Of a stretch of DNA of 64,000 nucleotides, positions 20,995 through 32,530 are shown one piece after another; positions within the stretch are counted from its first letter, which is position 1; the number at the start of each line of letters is the position of its first letter. The DNA is from Cyclospora cayetanensis (taxonomy: Eukaryota; Apicomplexa; Conoidasida; Eucoccidiorida; Eimeriidae), in the NCBI RefSeq assembly GCF_002999335.1, contig NW_020312281.1, forward strand, positions 186,001-250,000, given 5' to 3'. Position numbers and translations under genes: made by a program. Below the pieces are notes generated by a model that was not told the origin of the DNA, did not search any database, and worked only from the letters and a program-made list of their open reading frames with translations.

Positions 20995-23900
20995 CGCTAA
21001 CAGCACACGGGGATGTCGGGGGCTCAACAGCTAAGACTCTCACAGGAGGGTGAGGAAGCAGAGCCGAACGAGTCGAGCAGCCTCTCTCTTCCAGCGCAGC
21101 AAACGAACTTGTCGCTCTTCGGTGCTGCTTTTTCTGGTGCAGTCTCTCTCGCTCATGTTCTGCGAATGGGCTGAAGACCCTTCCTTTCCTGCCTTATTTG
21201 CTCTTAAGCAAGAGGACCAATTGGCTCACCCAGGGCTCCTTGTTTTCTTCGCCAGATTCCTCGTAATTCGAGCATTTTTACAGACACACTTGAGAGCACT
21301 GCCTAGCTAAAAATAGCCCTTGAGGCCACCTCACTTGCGCGCGCTAGGTTGCTTGCCGCTGCCTTCCTGCAACTCTGCTCTCTGATAGATCCCTTTCCCT
21401 GAATTTGCGATGCGCTCATGCGCTTCCCTTCCGCCACACTTGTGAATCTCCCATCGTCGCAGCCAGCCCCTCCCTCTTCTTCCCCTCCCTCCCTGCCTGC
21501 CGTTTGCTGTGCATGCCAGAGCTTCTGCTTCTTCGCGCGTGTGCAGGCCGTGCGATTGTTTTTCGCTCTAGACGTTGGGCAAAGGGGCTTCGTGCGAGCA
21601 CGAGACCTCCTGCGGTTCGAGGAGTTTCAACAGCTGCTAAACTCCCTCTACAAGCCCGTAAGCTTACAGTCCATCCCTTCAACCTGCTCGGCTTCTCGCG
21701 GCTAGGTGGTCGGGGGAGGAAGAGGAAGCTCTCTGCACAAAGGGCATCTTTGGCATGCAGTGCTCGCACGACCCCATAGTCGTTATCCTATTGAGGAGTC
21801 CTTCCTTGAGCAAGCGCAGCCTTGGCAGGGGGAGAAGGCAGCAGTTAAAGGCAGTCAGCCGACAGATGCGAGCGAGTTTGAGAGCTGAGGAGGCAGCTGA
21901 GAAGACTCCAGCACCGGAAGGGGTAGCGGGATAGGCAGACACGATTGCAAAGAGAAGCGGCGCAATCTCCTGCGATGAGTCTTCCCACCAGAGGAATCCC
22001 CCTGCTGATGGGGTGCTATGCGTGCATGCATGCATGCACGTCTCTGTGCATTGCCTGTTGCAGCTAGGAGCGCCTTGTGGGGAGACACCCACTCAGTGGT
22101 CCATACAGTTCGCTTATGATATATTTAGTAAGGCTCAGGCTAGAAAGCAGTATTTCTTATATCTTCGCCTCTGCCGAAGTCTTGCTCCTACTACTGGGGG
22201 GAGAGCTCTTGCCCTTTGTTTGCGTGCTAGCTTCGGGGCATGCATGTCTCTGGTGGTTGTCTGCTGCCTCCTTTCTGCCTCCCCATGCGTATACGGCGGT
22301 CAGTTTGATCGAACCTCCCCGCCTTTGTTCGCAGCTTGCAGGGCTGGGTGGGGGGTGGAAGGTGGCTGCTGCCGAGTCTCTAGTTTGCACAGAGTCCAGC
22401 TCTGTCTGTGCCCTTAGGCCTGTAGCCTCTCTACCTAACGTGCAAGCCTTCCTTAGCTCCTGTGTTCAATGCCACCTCATATGCCTGTCTCTCTCTGTCT
22501 CTCTCTCTGCCTCTCTCTCTGTCTCTCTCTCTCTGCCTCTCTCTGCCTCTCTCTCTCTCTACAAACTCCGGCCCTCCCTGCCGCCTTCTGGTTCTTGAAC
22601 GTTCTCGAATCCTAGTTGCATGCCTATGGTTTTTTCAGATTTCCTGCGAGAGAACGGCTTCTGCTGCTCCGAGCACACGCTTGCCGAGCTGCTGGAGTCT
22701 CTCAGAGCTGTTCTTTGTCCCTACACCTATGAAGTGACGCCGTATTGCCTTCACCGCCTCTTTCTCTCTAAAGCCACTGTAACTCAGGCCGCTACGACAG
22801 ATCCGCGGGGGCTATCCTGGACGGAATTCGAGCAAGTACAGCCGCAGCAGCCAGCAGGAGAACAGGTTGAGGCACGATCCACAGCGGCTGCTACGGAGGG
22901 ATCTTCGGAGGAAGAAGCGCTGTGTTTGGTAAGATCCTTTCCCGCTGCATCGCGTGTGCTTCTCTCTCCGTTTTCTGTGCTGTCCTTAGAGCATCACTGC
23001 TCGGGTGTATTGAGCTGCTGCTAGCTCCAGCATTTTAATCCATCTGTGGGCACCCTCTCTGCGCCCTGCTGCGCGTCGTTGGCTCACATGCTCGCATCTC
23101 CCTACGCACTTGCCTACCTACCTGCATACACATATATACATATATTTATATATATGAGTGCATATGCACTGCCCCTGCTGCCATGGCCGCCTGTTCACTC
23201 TCTTTCAAGCGTGCATGCTGCAGGCTGCTTGTAGTAGTCTCGTCAAGTATTGCGAAAAAGACACAGCTCGCACGAGATGAAGCGGCTCTCGATTAAGGGC
23301 CACCATTCTTTCCTCGCCTTTCCTCTGCCGCTGCATGTAGCATGCTTCCTGCTTTGATTTGAAATTCGTGCTCTATAGGGACTGGAAGCGCTTATCCGCC
23401 TCTTAGCCTCGCTAGACTACTGTGCTGCCGTCTGGAGTCCTTCGCCTAGCAAGGCTCGCATTGTGGCGCCCTCAGTGAGGCTGCGTGTTTGCTGTTTTGG
23501 CTAAGAAAGCTCGGGAGGCTTGAAGGATTTCGCTGAGCTGGAGGCTTTTTCTTGAGCTAATTGCCTGCGTCCAAGAGGCTGTGGCTTGGGGTGTGGCGTG
23601 CAGTGTATCAGGGCCTCCTTGCGCTTCCTGTGGGATGCTTTCGACCTGGAGAAGAAAGGCACTTTGGACTTCAAAGATATTTCCGACTTTTGGACGGTGC
23701 TTGTTTTCCTGCTCCCCGCCAGCTAGAAGCTATATACCTAACATTTGGGGAGATAGACAGGGGCGGAGAAGGCATATGGCGAGTTTGGGGACCTGCGCGT
23801 GGTGGCGAGACAGTTCAGGGAGTGTATCTTGCACACACACATACACATGCACTCACACACAGACAGACACAGAAAGAGAGGGACAGAAAGAGAGAGACAG

Positions 23901-24636
23901 AGAGAGAGAGAGACACCTACACACAAACAAAGGCATACACACAGACAGCGAGACAGCTAGACACAGAGACAGATATGCCTCTCCATGTTTTTATTTTTGT
24001 GTCACATTACAGGCCGTATCGGCCAGCCTTTCATCCCGCGGTTTTCCTTCTGGGAGTCTCTTGCCCGGCTCCGTAGAACTCGAACTTTTGGATCGTCTCA
24101 AAAACAAGGGAACGTGCCTCAGGCGCAGCACGTGCATCAACGACATGGTAAGGACCTAGCGGTTCGAAAAGGATATCAGCCCCATTAGGGGTCAGCCAGG
24201 AGCAACAGGGGGAGTCTTTAAAGGTACAGGCGCCTTTAAAGATCCGTATCACGAGGACGCCAACCTTGCGCGTATTATGCAGTGGAAGCTGTCCTACACT
24301 TGCGCTTTGCTTGGGTGGTTCCAAAGTTGCTGCTTTGGCTATATGTATATGTATATAAGCGCCTTTTTTGTTTCATATGCTCTCCCTCCTAAAGGAACTA
24401 TGTTCTGTCGGGCGAGCCCAATGCCTCCAGTGGTCAATCCATGCGTAGGGGAGCTCTAAGATTTTTTTTTGCTGCTTCTGCATATCTATAGCTCATACTG
24501 GCGACGCGTAGGTATATATATATGCTGGGAGCTTCTCTCTCTCTCTCTGTTCCAGACACACGGGCGCATCTTCTTCATGGTGCTGCTCTCCCCGGCCTTC
24601 TTCCAGCTATTCGACCAGAGGGAGCACGTTCCAGGG
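19870..24636 (+). CDS. PPP2R3C: EF-hand PP2A regulatory subunit B''-gamma (PPP2R3C / TON2-FASS type), partial model
   Basis: Supported exons: 19870-20319, 20488-20611, 20773-20840, 21547-21657, 22064-22127, 22639-22928, 23379-23474, 23604-23696, 23723-about 23821, 24013-24147, 24556-24636. Their phases agree. Segments follow the order of human PPP2R3C: AVLSYRDFKKAGAQ with FCEFLRDAHGDVS; AVRLFFALDVGQRGF; TQWSIQFAYDIF; ASLRFLWDAFDLEKKGTLDF (EF-hand-like); SVELELLDRLKNKGT; and FMVLLSPAFFQLFDQREHV near the C-terminus. This subunit targets PP2A to microtubule-organising or cortical sites in other eukaryotes. An exon of about 30-40 codons is probably missing between 20841 and 21546, and the last exon after 24636 is unresolved. 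The end of the 23723 exon has three candidate donors. The first intron may begin with GC (AAG|GCGAGT). The N-terminus before the conserved region is low-complexity and its start is uncertain. Confidence 0.68.
20938..20991 (+). repeat. CT microsatellite in intron
   Basis: A (CT)n tract of about 54 nt in an intron of the PP2A subunit gene. Confidence 0.85.
22486..22562 (+). repeat. CT-rich microsatellite in intron
   Basis: A (CT)n tract with regular TG and GC interruptions, about 75 nt upstream of the acceptor at 22638 in the PP2A subunit gene. Confidence 0.85.
23833..23960 (+). repeat. CA/GA microsatellite in intron
   Basis: Mixed (CA)n, (GA)n and CAGA units between two exons of the PP2A subunit gene. 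The preceding exon ends close to the start of the tract. Confidence 0.75.
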
Positions 24637-26309
24637 GTAAGCGCGAAGCACCATACTTACGCTCCTTGAAAGGCAATTTATTGATACAGGAGTGTGCCTG
24701 GAAAAAGCATATACACAGATGAACAAACAGAGGCTTACACGCGTGCAGGCGTTGTTCGACAGAGAAGGCACGACGCAGGCAGGCGTACTACATGCGCATG
24801 CATGCATGCATGCGCTTTCCTGTTGCATTTTGAATCGTGGCTGTATGTGGCTTCTTAATTGAGCGGATGCCTGCCTGCCTCCCTCTATCTCTCACACCCT
24901 CGTCCATGCCTCCCGGAGAGTCTGCTAGCCTCCAACCGTCCCGTGTACAGTGCCTCCGAAAGGAGCCAAGGACATATCACATGCGTGCATGCGCTATCCG
25001 TGTATACTTCCCCATTGATGTGGTGCTTGTTGGCTTTTTGCTGAAGGCCCCCTTACTCCCTGGAGATCCCGTCCTAGTTTCGCAGGATACATCCCTTTGA
25101 CAGAGGGGCTCAAATTTATTTCCGTGGCGTCTTGCAGAGACAGATCGTATCTTATAGTTCAACGAGCTGCAGCGATACAGGGGGGCACCACTGTCCGTTT
25201 TTTTTCGGGGTAGTACTGCGATAGCCCGGAAATAACAACAATGGCAGCAAACACGCGAAAATCGTCCTTTGCTGTGTCTACTACCCTTCCATTTTCCCCC
25301 TCCTTCCTGAGGACCTAATTGATTTGCTGATGTTCCTTCCCCTGCACGTTTGTTCTATTCGTTTTTTTGTGGCTCTTCTTTCTTCTTCACTGCCCGCTGA
25401 CGCCCCGCGCCCTCCTGCCATTCCTTCAGGCACAAGCCTCTGTTTGGCTCGTGTATCTCTCTGTCTGCAACGAGGGCACTCCGAATTTTTCCGTTAAAAA
25501 CGCTTAACGCCGGAAAACAGACCGCGTATAATTTAAGCGCTAGAGCAAACCCCCTATGTCTTCTGGAGGGAGAGACTCCTCCTCGGCATCGATCTATCGT
25601 TTTTGAGCCTCATCGGGGGAGCCCGCGGGCTCGTGCTTCCCGTCCCTTTTCCTACCCACCCCTCTTTCGCAGCTAGAAGCTTTGGTTTTAAACGTATTTG
25701 TTAGGAGAAGCAGAGGCTTGGACTCGCCCCTGTAAAAGGGTGTGAAGCGCGTAATCTGAGGAGGTTATAGGACACCTGCTCGAAGAGGCCCCGTTGCAGC
25801 GCCCTGTGCCTTGTTCAAGCCCTCCCTCCCTCGCGAGGGCCCAACACAGAATGGTCTTTAGGGAACCCCACATCTGCAATCTGGATACAAATATATAGAT
25901 GTATATATTTGTATTTAATTATGTATGTACGCATGCGTGCATCCGCACTTGCACACATGTAGACATATGTGTGAAAATCCGTGTCTCATCGGCTTCTCAA
26001 TGTCTAAGAAAGGAGTAGTATACAGCTCGGCGGCCCCTTCTACAAGTACGCAGAGGCTGGCAGATCCCTGAAGACAGGGAGAGAAAGAGCCTCTGCTGCG
26101 CTGATGCGGCGATCTGGATTGACTTGCAGAAGCCTGAAGTCCACCGCACATTCCAGCAGTAACTACACCGTAGTGTTGATCTGGTGGCTTTGTTTCTGCG
26201 TCTTGGGCAGCAGCCAATGAAGCGTAAGCACGCCTCTGAGCGCCCCGCCCTGTACATACACCCGGCTCTCCTGCCTGCCGCTCCCTGAAACAACGATACG
26301 CTTTGGGGC
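24637..26309. other. Convergent spacer with the unresolved 3' end of the PP2A subunit gene
   Basis: The final exon of the PP2A subunit gene should lie here; one option opens after a TCTTGCAG acceptor at about 25,136. Apart from this I see TC-rich and AT-rich sequence and no conserved protein segment. Confidence 0.35.
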
Positions 26310-29300
26310 TTACTGCTTAAGGAGTTGCATCCAGGCAGGGCTCTGAAGGACGTCCAGCCTCCCTTTCTCCGCGAAGAAGCTCTCAAGGGCGAGTGGGCGT
26401 AGAGGGAAGACGGGCAGCAAGCGGCTCTGACGCGAGGCATACACAGTGCGCATGGAAAGGCCTCTGAAAGCGGGAGGACTTGCACACCTACGCATGCAAG
26501 GAGGGGCGTGCTGGGAGCTTCAGGATGAGAAGGCGCAAGTCGACTTGACAAGACTCTGGGCAGTGTCATCGAGAGCTCTGGAGATCGCGTGTAGTACCAT
26601 GAAGGGTAGCTTGTGCAGCTCAGGCCACTCTTCTTCCGTGGGGGTTCCAAATGTTTGCAGAATGTGCAGAATGCAGGAAACTTCGCAGGAACCCTCGATG
26701 AACTCGCAGCCGCAGAGGCACTCGACCAGCACGCAGCTGCGCACATCAGACACACAGCCCACAGCATCAGACACACAGCCCACAGCATCAGACACACAGC
26801 CCACAGCATCAGACACACAGCCCACAGCATCAGACACACAGAACCAGGCACTGCATGGAAGTGTCTTCGGCTGTGGCGCAGCACAACAGTAGCAGCAGGA
26901 CCACCCTCCGACTACCCCCACCCTCAAGACTAACCCGACACTCCAGATGTCTACGGCGAGCGTGTAGGTGTTGCTCCCCAGGAGGACCTCTAAGGGCCTG
27001 TAATTGAGCGTAATGATTTCCGGTGACAGGCACGGTCCATGGCCTATTTGGTCGCTGCAGCAGCCTTCAGCAAAGGCAGCAGCAGCGGCAATGCGCCTGA
27101 GAGACGACGTCGGCGATACGGAGGAGGTTTTGCAGCTGCCGACATTTCGGGGAGTGCTGACATTTCTTAGGCTTTCTTCAGGGGCCCCCTCGGCCTCCTC
27201 CTGCCTGTCCAGCAGCTGTAAGGCCTCTGTTTCGCGACGCGTGCAGTCTCTTCGTGTGAAAAAGGGGAGGGTTCTAGCCAGACCAAAGTCGGCTATGTAG
27301 AGGTTGCACACCAAAGGCGGGGGCTGTGGCGCCTCATCAGGGAGCTCCCCCTCGGCCTCGTCGTCTGAGGATCTCCCTGCTTCGTCTCCACTCTGCAAAC
27401 CCTCAACAGACTCCCTATCCGCTTCACTGCTCTGCTGCTGCAGATGCTGCGGTGGGTCTACCCCATGGAGCAGGCGCCACATGGCTTTCCTTGCGGTTTC
27501 TGCTGCCGCCTTGGGGTGTACCGGCATCTCTTGCCAGCCAAGGAGGATGTTGTCTGGCTTTATATCTCTGTGAATAATTCGCTTTTCGTGGAAAAGCGAA
27601 ACTCCACGCAGTAGGGCGTATGCGATTCGCAAGCAGAGCCCAAGTGGCAGTCCACAAGGAGGCGCGCATCGCATACAGGGGCAGCAGCAATATATCGACG
27701 TGCAGGTGGTGTCTGCATTACCCTCTGCAGCCTCATCCCGCTGCTCTTCTTGCTGCTCTTCTTGCTGCTCTTCTTGCTGCTCGCTTTGCTGCTTGCTTTG
27801 CTGCTGCTCACACAGGGAGGCTTCCTTGAGGCTCTCTAGAAGGAGGGGATCCTTTCCAGACTGGCTTGCGAATGCATCCGGATACACCTCTGAAAGCCTC
27901 CACCGGAGACAGAAGCATGGCACTTTGAGCAGCGGCGAGAAAGCGCAGGGAGAGGCCTCTAGATTAACAGCCGAATCTTCTTCGTCGCTGCAGCACCCGT
28001 CATCCTCTATGCTGCTGCCGCTATTGTGGCTGTTCGCCGCAGAACACAGGCGAACATATTCCCCCCAAGACGCAAAGCATCTCAGGCAGTCCGCAAGAGT
28101 GCCGCCCTTTATCATAGGAAACGCCAGGTATACCCTGTGGCTGCCAACATACACGCGGCGGATGCTGATGATGTTGGGCTTGTTTCTTAACGCCCGTAAA
28201 ACTGAGACTTCCCGCTGCAGCACTGACGGCAGGGCCCCCCCGCCGCGAGCTGCTGCTGCTGTTTCTACGTCAGACAGGCGGTGCAGCAGCTGCTGCTGTT
28301 GCAGAGACAAGGCGTCTCGCTTCCGAGCATGCAGATACATCCTTTTAAACGCCAGCTTCTCCTGAGTGTCTCTGTTTTGCACCAGGTATACGCGACCATA
28401 CACCCCCTCGCCGAGAAGACGAAGGCCTTCCCACTGCTCCCATATCTCCTCATCATCCTTGACCAAGACCACCAGAGGGGCTGCCGCGTCTGCATCTGCT
28501 GAAGCTGAAGCTCCTGATCGCCCACTAGACTGTACAGCAGCCAAGGGTACTGTGGGGCGCATAGACACCGGGGCGATCGGAGGGGGGGCCCTTGGGTCTG
28601 CTGCTTGGGCCCTTGCCACAGGCACAGACGGTGCATCTGAGGCTGGTGCCACAGGGGCTTCTGCTGCTGGTGCTGCTGCTGCTGGTGCTGCTGCTGCTAG
28701 TATTGCTGCTGCTGGTGCTGCTGCTGCTGGTGCTGCTACTGCTGGTGCTGCTGCTGCTAGTCCTGCTGCAGGAGCACTAAAAATAGCCCCATCGTCCTTG
28801 TGGGTGGGGGGCCTCCTGGGGGCCCCTGGAGCTTGGGGGTTCCCTCCTGGAGGAGGGGCTCCGGAATACCCGTGCATGGCAAGATTGATGCGGAAAGAGG
28901 GGCCCCGAGGGCCTCCAAGGGGCCCTGTGTGGGCCCCTCCCTGTGCAAATGGACGCCTGCGCGGCCTTTTTGTCGTCGAAATGGCAAGCCGAGAGGTCTT
29001 TTGCGGGTTGGCTGCTTCTGTTGTTGCTGCTGTTGGGGGCCCCGCCACAGCCGCCGTTGCAGCGGCCTTTGCTGCAGCCTGCTGCTGCTTCCTCTTGATG
29101 CGAGTAGCCGCTCCATCCTGCTGTATTTCCTGCTGTTGAAATGGCTGCTTCTGCCCGGTTTGCGCCACCTTTCTTTCGAGACAGCTCCCGGGGTGCTCCA
29201 GCTTCGCGGCCTGCTGTTGTTTCTGCTGGTGCTGCTTGTTAGGCTTTAGGGGCTGCTGTCTTGGTCGGGATTTGTTTTTTATGTGCAGATTTTCAACCGC

Positions 29301-29468
29301 CCTTAGGGGGGCCCTCGCCTCCCTGTGGAAAGGGCCACCTGCCAAAGGTGCCCTAGAGCCCCCCGACAATGGGGCCCCTAAAGGACCTCCAGAATCCGGA
29401 TAGGAGGAAGCCAACGGACACTCAGGGGGCCCCCGAGGGCCCGCCTGATGAGACCTCAAGCCTGGCAT
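26310..29468 (-). CDS. CDK/CMGC-like serine/threonine protein kinase with long low-complexity N-terminus
   Basis: The main exon runs from 29468 (first in-frame ATG) to 26935. The frame is open further up to about 29,681, where an acceptor (GTACAG) suggests an upstream exon. The first 340 or so residues are Ala/Pro/Gly/Gln-rich. The kinase domain then shows GEGVYGRVY (Gly loop), AFKRMY (beta-3 Lys), LQREVSVLRAL (alpha-C Glu), HRDIKPDN, ADFGLAR and VDIWSVG, followed after an intron (26934-26737) by CVLVECLCG and LQTFGTPTEEEWPELHKLPF, which is typical of CDK-like kinases. Large acidic and Gln/Glu inserts sit between lobes and inside the activation segment. The segment reads SPEIITLNYRPLEVLLG, so the usual WYRAPE is altered. 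The last exons are uncertain; a plausible final one (FFAEKGRLDVLQSP to the stop at 26310) suits the end of subdomain XI. All core catalytic residues are present, so activity is expected. Substrate unknown. Confidence 0.8.
26745..26841. repeat. 21-bp tandem repeat, about 4.6 copies, in a kinase intron
   Basis: The unit ATCAGACACACAGCCCACAGC is repeated exactly four times, with a 13-nt partial fifth copy. It lies inside the 198-nt intron of the kinase gene and ends only about 8 nt from the 3' splice site at 26737. Confidence 0.95.
28655..28770 (-). repeat. GCTGCTGGT-type repeat coding an Ala/Pro tract
   Basis: Roughly 15-bp units of GCTGCTGCTGCTGGT on the plus strand. Read on the minus strand they give alternating Ala runs with Pro (APAAAPAA pattern) in the kinase N-terminal extension. 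One or two units carry point changes that give Ile or Leu. Confidence 0.85.
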
Positions 29469-29681
29469 TGTTGGTGCTGTTGGTGCTGCTGCTGCTTCAG
29501 CTAGGCCTTCTGCAGCAGCTATTGCCACTGTCGCAGTAAGAGCAGACGGTATTGAAGGAATGCTGGCACAAATTTCCTGTACGTGGCTTATGAGGGGCAG
29601 GACGAAGCAAGTATGGGAATGCCTGAGTTGGGGTCGAAGCCTGAGCTCGTGGGGAGGTGCAATGCTGACAAGAAGAGGCAC

Positions 29682-30527
29682 TTTAAAGCCTCAGACAAGT
29701 AAAAAGGGCAAGACAGACGAACTAAGTGCAGGACGTCATCTCAGAGCTATACGCACTGGGAGAAGAGAAGATAGAGGAGGGGTTGTGACAGTCCAGTGGT
29801 CCGTGGTGTCTGCTCTATTCGACAGGAGAGCAGCACCAACGGTAAACCAGCTCGTTTTGTTGAGAAATAAAGTTGGAATCATTAAATTAGTCATCTGCTG
29901 CCTTTTACACCTCGGTACATGAGCACAGGCAGAGGGTCAAGTGTAGCAGCAGCCGCCGCTGCCGTGTACTGGTTTCACCCACCCATCCGTGGGGGCGAGG
30001 GGTGGTTATTCTACTCTCGTGTTTAGCCACCGTAAGGAAAGAGTAAACAAGAACTAGGAAACAGCCGCAATTTCTTCTATTAAAAGAATTACGCTTTTAA
30101 CTATGGGCTAAACAAAAGTATTGGCTGAGTGTACTTTAATGCCAAAACTCGTGCCCCGAGTCCACCGCTGTGTGAGTGGGTGACCCTCCCGTTCTCTTTC
30201 TTGCCGTCTCTCGACGACCTAAAGAACTTGACTACTAGGATAACCGAATAAATAACCTCAAGAAGTTTAGTTCTGGATTACCTATTTCTAAGAATTAAGA
30301 GGCGAGAACCACGTCAGCCCCGTTTTCACGGCGCTCCAGGTGCTCTGTCGTGGGCGTCAGGGAAGCACGTAGAAAGTGCGAAACGTTCTCCGTCCCTAGT
30401 AGTAACCAAACCAACGCGTTATCAGGGCCAAATTTGGAGTCTAAGAATAAGCAGAGGGGCCGTCCGCAGCCGTTTAGTACAGCCAGCGAGCCTGTTGACC
30501 CCTCTGAAGGGGCACCGTCAAAGGGCG
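29682..30527. other. Spacer, no gene seen
   Basis: Probably holds the 5' exon and promoter of the kinase gene and the 3' flank of the membrane kinase gene. No conserved segment was recognised; the sequence is AT-rich around 30,000-30,300. Confidence 0.4.
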
Positions 30528-31693
30528 TTAGACCACTGACAACATTCCATGCACAACGCCTCTAGTCGTTGCAAAGTAGTACGCAAAGACGGGGATGTTC
30601 ATGACAAGGTTATCCAGTTCTCCGCCAATGGCTTCTAAGAGAGTGCACAGAAAGGCGAGGCTGACGCGAGTCACTAAAGTCTCCACGCGAAACAAAGCCA
30701 TCAGACAGCCAAGGAGTACCGCTAGAGAACCTGCGACCTGAGCGACCCCGCAAACACACACCACAATGCACTGCGCCGATGCTGGAAACCAACACAGTCT
30801 TCTATCTTGACGGTAGATTCCATAGGCCGCCAGCAGCTCGCCAGCGCTGAAGCCCCCGCGGCGTTTATACTGTAGTCAAGCATTGTATTGCTTTAGTCTT
30901 CGAGTCTTGACGCACTTAAAACCTAAGGTCTAACCCCCCTAGGTAATCACGACTACTGAAAGGGCTGTGGCTGCAAATGCAGGAGAAGGCGCAAGTAGTG
31001 TGACACCTTTCTCTGCCACCACAGCCGCAACAGCGAAGCTGCCACTTTGAAGCTTACTGTTTTTTCTCCAATCCATTTCGCGGAAGAAACGTTTCTGCCC
31101 ACAATCGCCCCTAGAGGGTCTGCAATAAAGGCAGGTGCTAAGAAGCCGAAATCTAACCCCAAAATCAAAAACGCAAGCACTAGCAGGTTAAAACTTATGA
31201 TCCCCTTATCTCTGTATTGCCCGAATCTGCGCGCAAGGATGCCACAAAAACAAGCGAATTGCGAGCTATGAGGTGCCACAGGTGGGACGAGCGGCACCGC
31301 GGTCATGGCCTTGCGTCGGGCACTGGGAAGCAAAAACTCCAAGAAAGGCACTGCTGTACAACTATGGGATTTGCTTTTTTCGAGCTAATAAGGGCTGCAT
31401 GTACCTGAATGGGCGGATGAAGCACAGCAGGATGGCACCTGTCGCAATTGCCCCCACACCAAGTTGCGCGAATATCGAGTTTCGACTGCTTTCGCGAAGA
31501 AACAAAGAGAGGATGAGGCAACCCATGGAGAGGTGTGTCAGCTTCCGGGCTGCAAAGGGCGGAATGCGAGACTCAAACTCGAATAGATACAACAAAGCAC
31601 CAACCCAGGAAAATAGGACTACTACTGGGAAGTCCAAGCCCATAGACACACGCTCCTCGAGTAGCTGCATCGCTTCAAACACCAAAGGAAGGC
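30528..31693 (-). CDS. Phytol/dolichol kinase-family integral membrane protein (5' end missing from model)
   Basis: Supported exons: 31693-31405, 31226-31058, 30737-30528, with matching phases (FIRPF|R junction, then GEKT|VAGS). The joined protein reads several hydrophobic helices. Family signatures are IPPFAARKLTHLSMG in the first part, YRDKGIISF, APAFIADPLGAIVGRNV, GEKTVAGSLA and EAIGGELDNLVMNIPV. This order is characteristic of the CTP-dependent polyprenol/phytol kinase family (Sec59, VTE5/VTE6). Those enzymes phosphorylate an isoprenoid alcohol or its monophosphate in ER or plastid membranes. The exon at 31693 begins in mid-codon, so at least one upstream exon is required unless the ATG at about 31,669 is the start. 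Dolichol versus phytol specificity cannot be read from the sequence. Confidence 0.75.
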
Positions 31694-32530
31694 CTGCAAA
31701 GAAAAAGCCACGGCAGCAAAGCGGTGGTCTTGCGCGCACGGTGAGCGCAGCGTGGGTGAAGGAGTATGTACTAGGGGGTTTGTCGGGCTAGGCTTCTGGG
31801 TGCCTTTGCCCCGTGTACTCCACAGGAGGTGGAAAATACAAAACCTAGTTTGGGCAGAAAGCCTGAAGGGCTTTCTAGATCGCAGTGGCACCAAACCTTA
31901 GCTTACACAAGCCCGTGGGCCCCCCCCCATGCCAACCACGACGGCAGCAACCTTCCAAGGCTCCTTGCTTGGCTTTTTTTCCAAATTAAGGTCGAAATTA
32001 AAAAGCCAAATGCAAATAATAAGGGCAGTAAATGTGACAAACAGCCAGACGTGGCGACAGAATGGGGGGCCCTGCCCGGTGGGGCCCCTCAGTCACACCT
32101 GAGCCTACCTATGCAGCAACCGATCACACCTGAGTCTACCAATGCTGCAACCGACTAACCCAGCCACGGGCCGATTGCCATTTCGCTCCAGGCATATACA
32201 TATATAGCCAATGCCTACGCGTGCAAGGCGCAGTGTAAACAAAGAAAAGTGCCCCTCCACTGTTTGCACGACTGGCCACGGAGCAACGTCCTTCTAAGGC
32301 CTCCATGGGCGCACTACGAACCTCGGTCTACTGAACTTCTAGAGCCTCGTGCTCTATTTAAGGATGCCTCTTTCTGAAGAATGCGGAAAAAAGCTGCTTG
32401 CATGCGTATTTGCGGCAAGCGGACAGAGCAGAGGCAAAATACGGAAAAGCACACTTCGAAAATGCCTTCTCAAGTCGCTGCGGCAGGTCTGAAAAAAACA
32501 GAATTTCCAGCTAACTGCGAAAGCCGCTCG
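31694..32530. other. Spacer, probable missing 5' exon of the membrane kinase
   Basis: The minus-strand frame covering 31622-31894 is a candidate upstream exon, but no leader or helix pattern makes it convincing. The rest shows no recognised coding segment. Confidence 0.35.

Noticed and set aside
24226..24312. Plus-strand stretch reading GAFKDPYHEDANLARIMQWK, which looks protein-like
   Set aside because: The PP2A subunit motif order joins the exon ending at 24147 directly to 24556 in phase 0, so this segment falls in an intron; no matching exon phase was found.
24031..24324. 97-codon minus-strand frame opposite the PP2A subunit gene
   Set aside because: It overlaps a plus-strand exon supported by family order, and has no motif of its own.
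26446..26933. Plus-strand frames with a repeated SDTQPTA or HTAHSIR pattern
   Set aside because: These are translations of the 21-bp intron repeat in antisense, not a gene.
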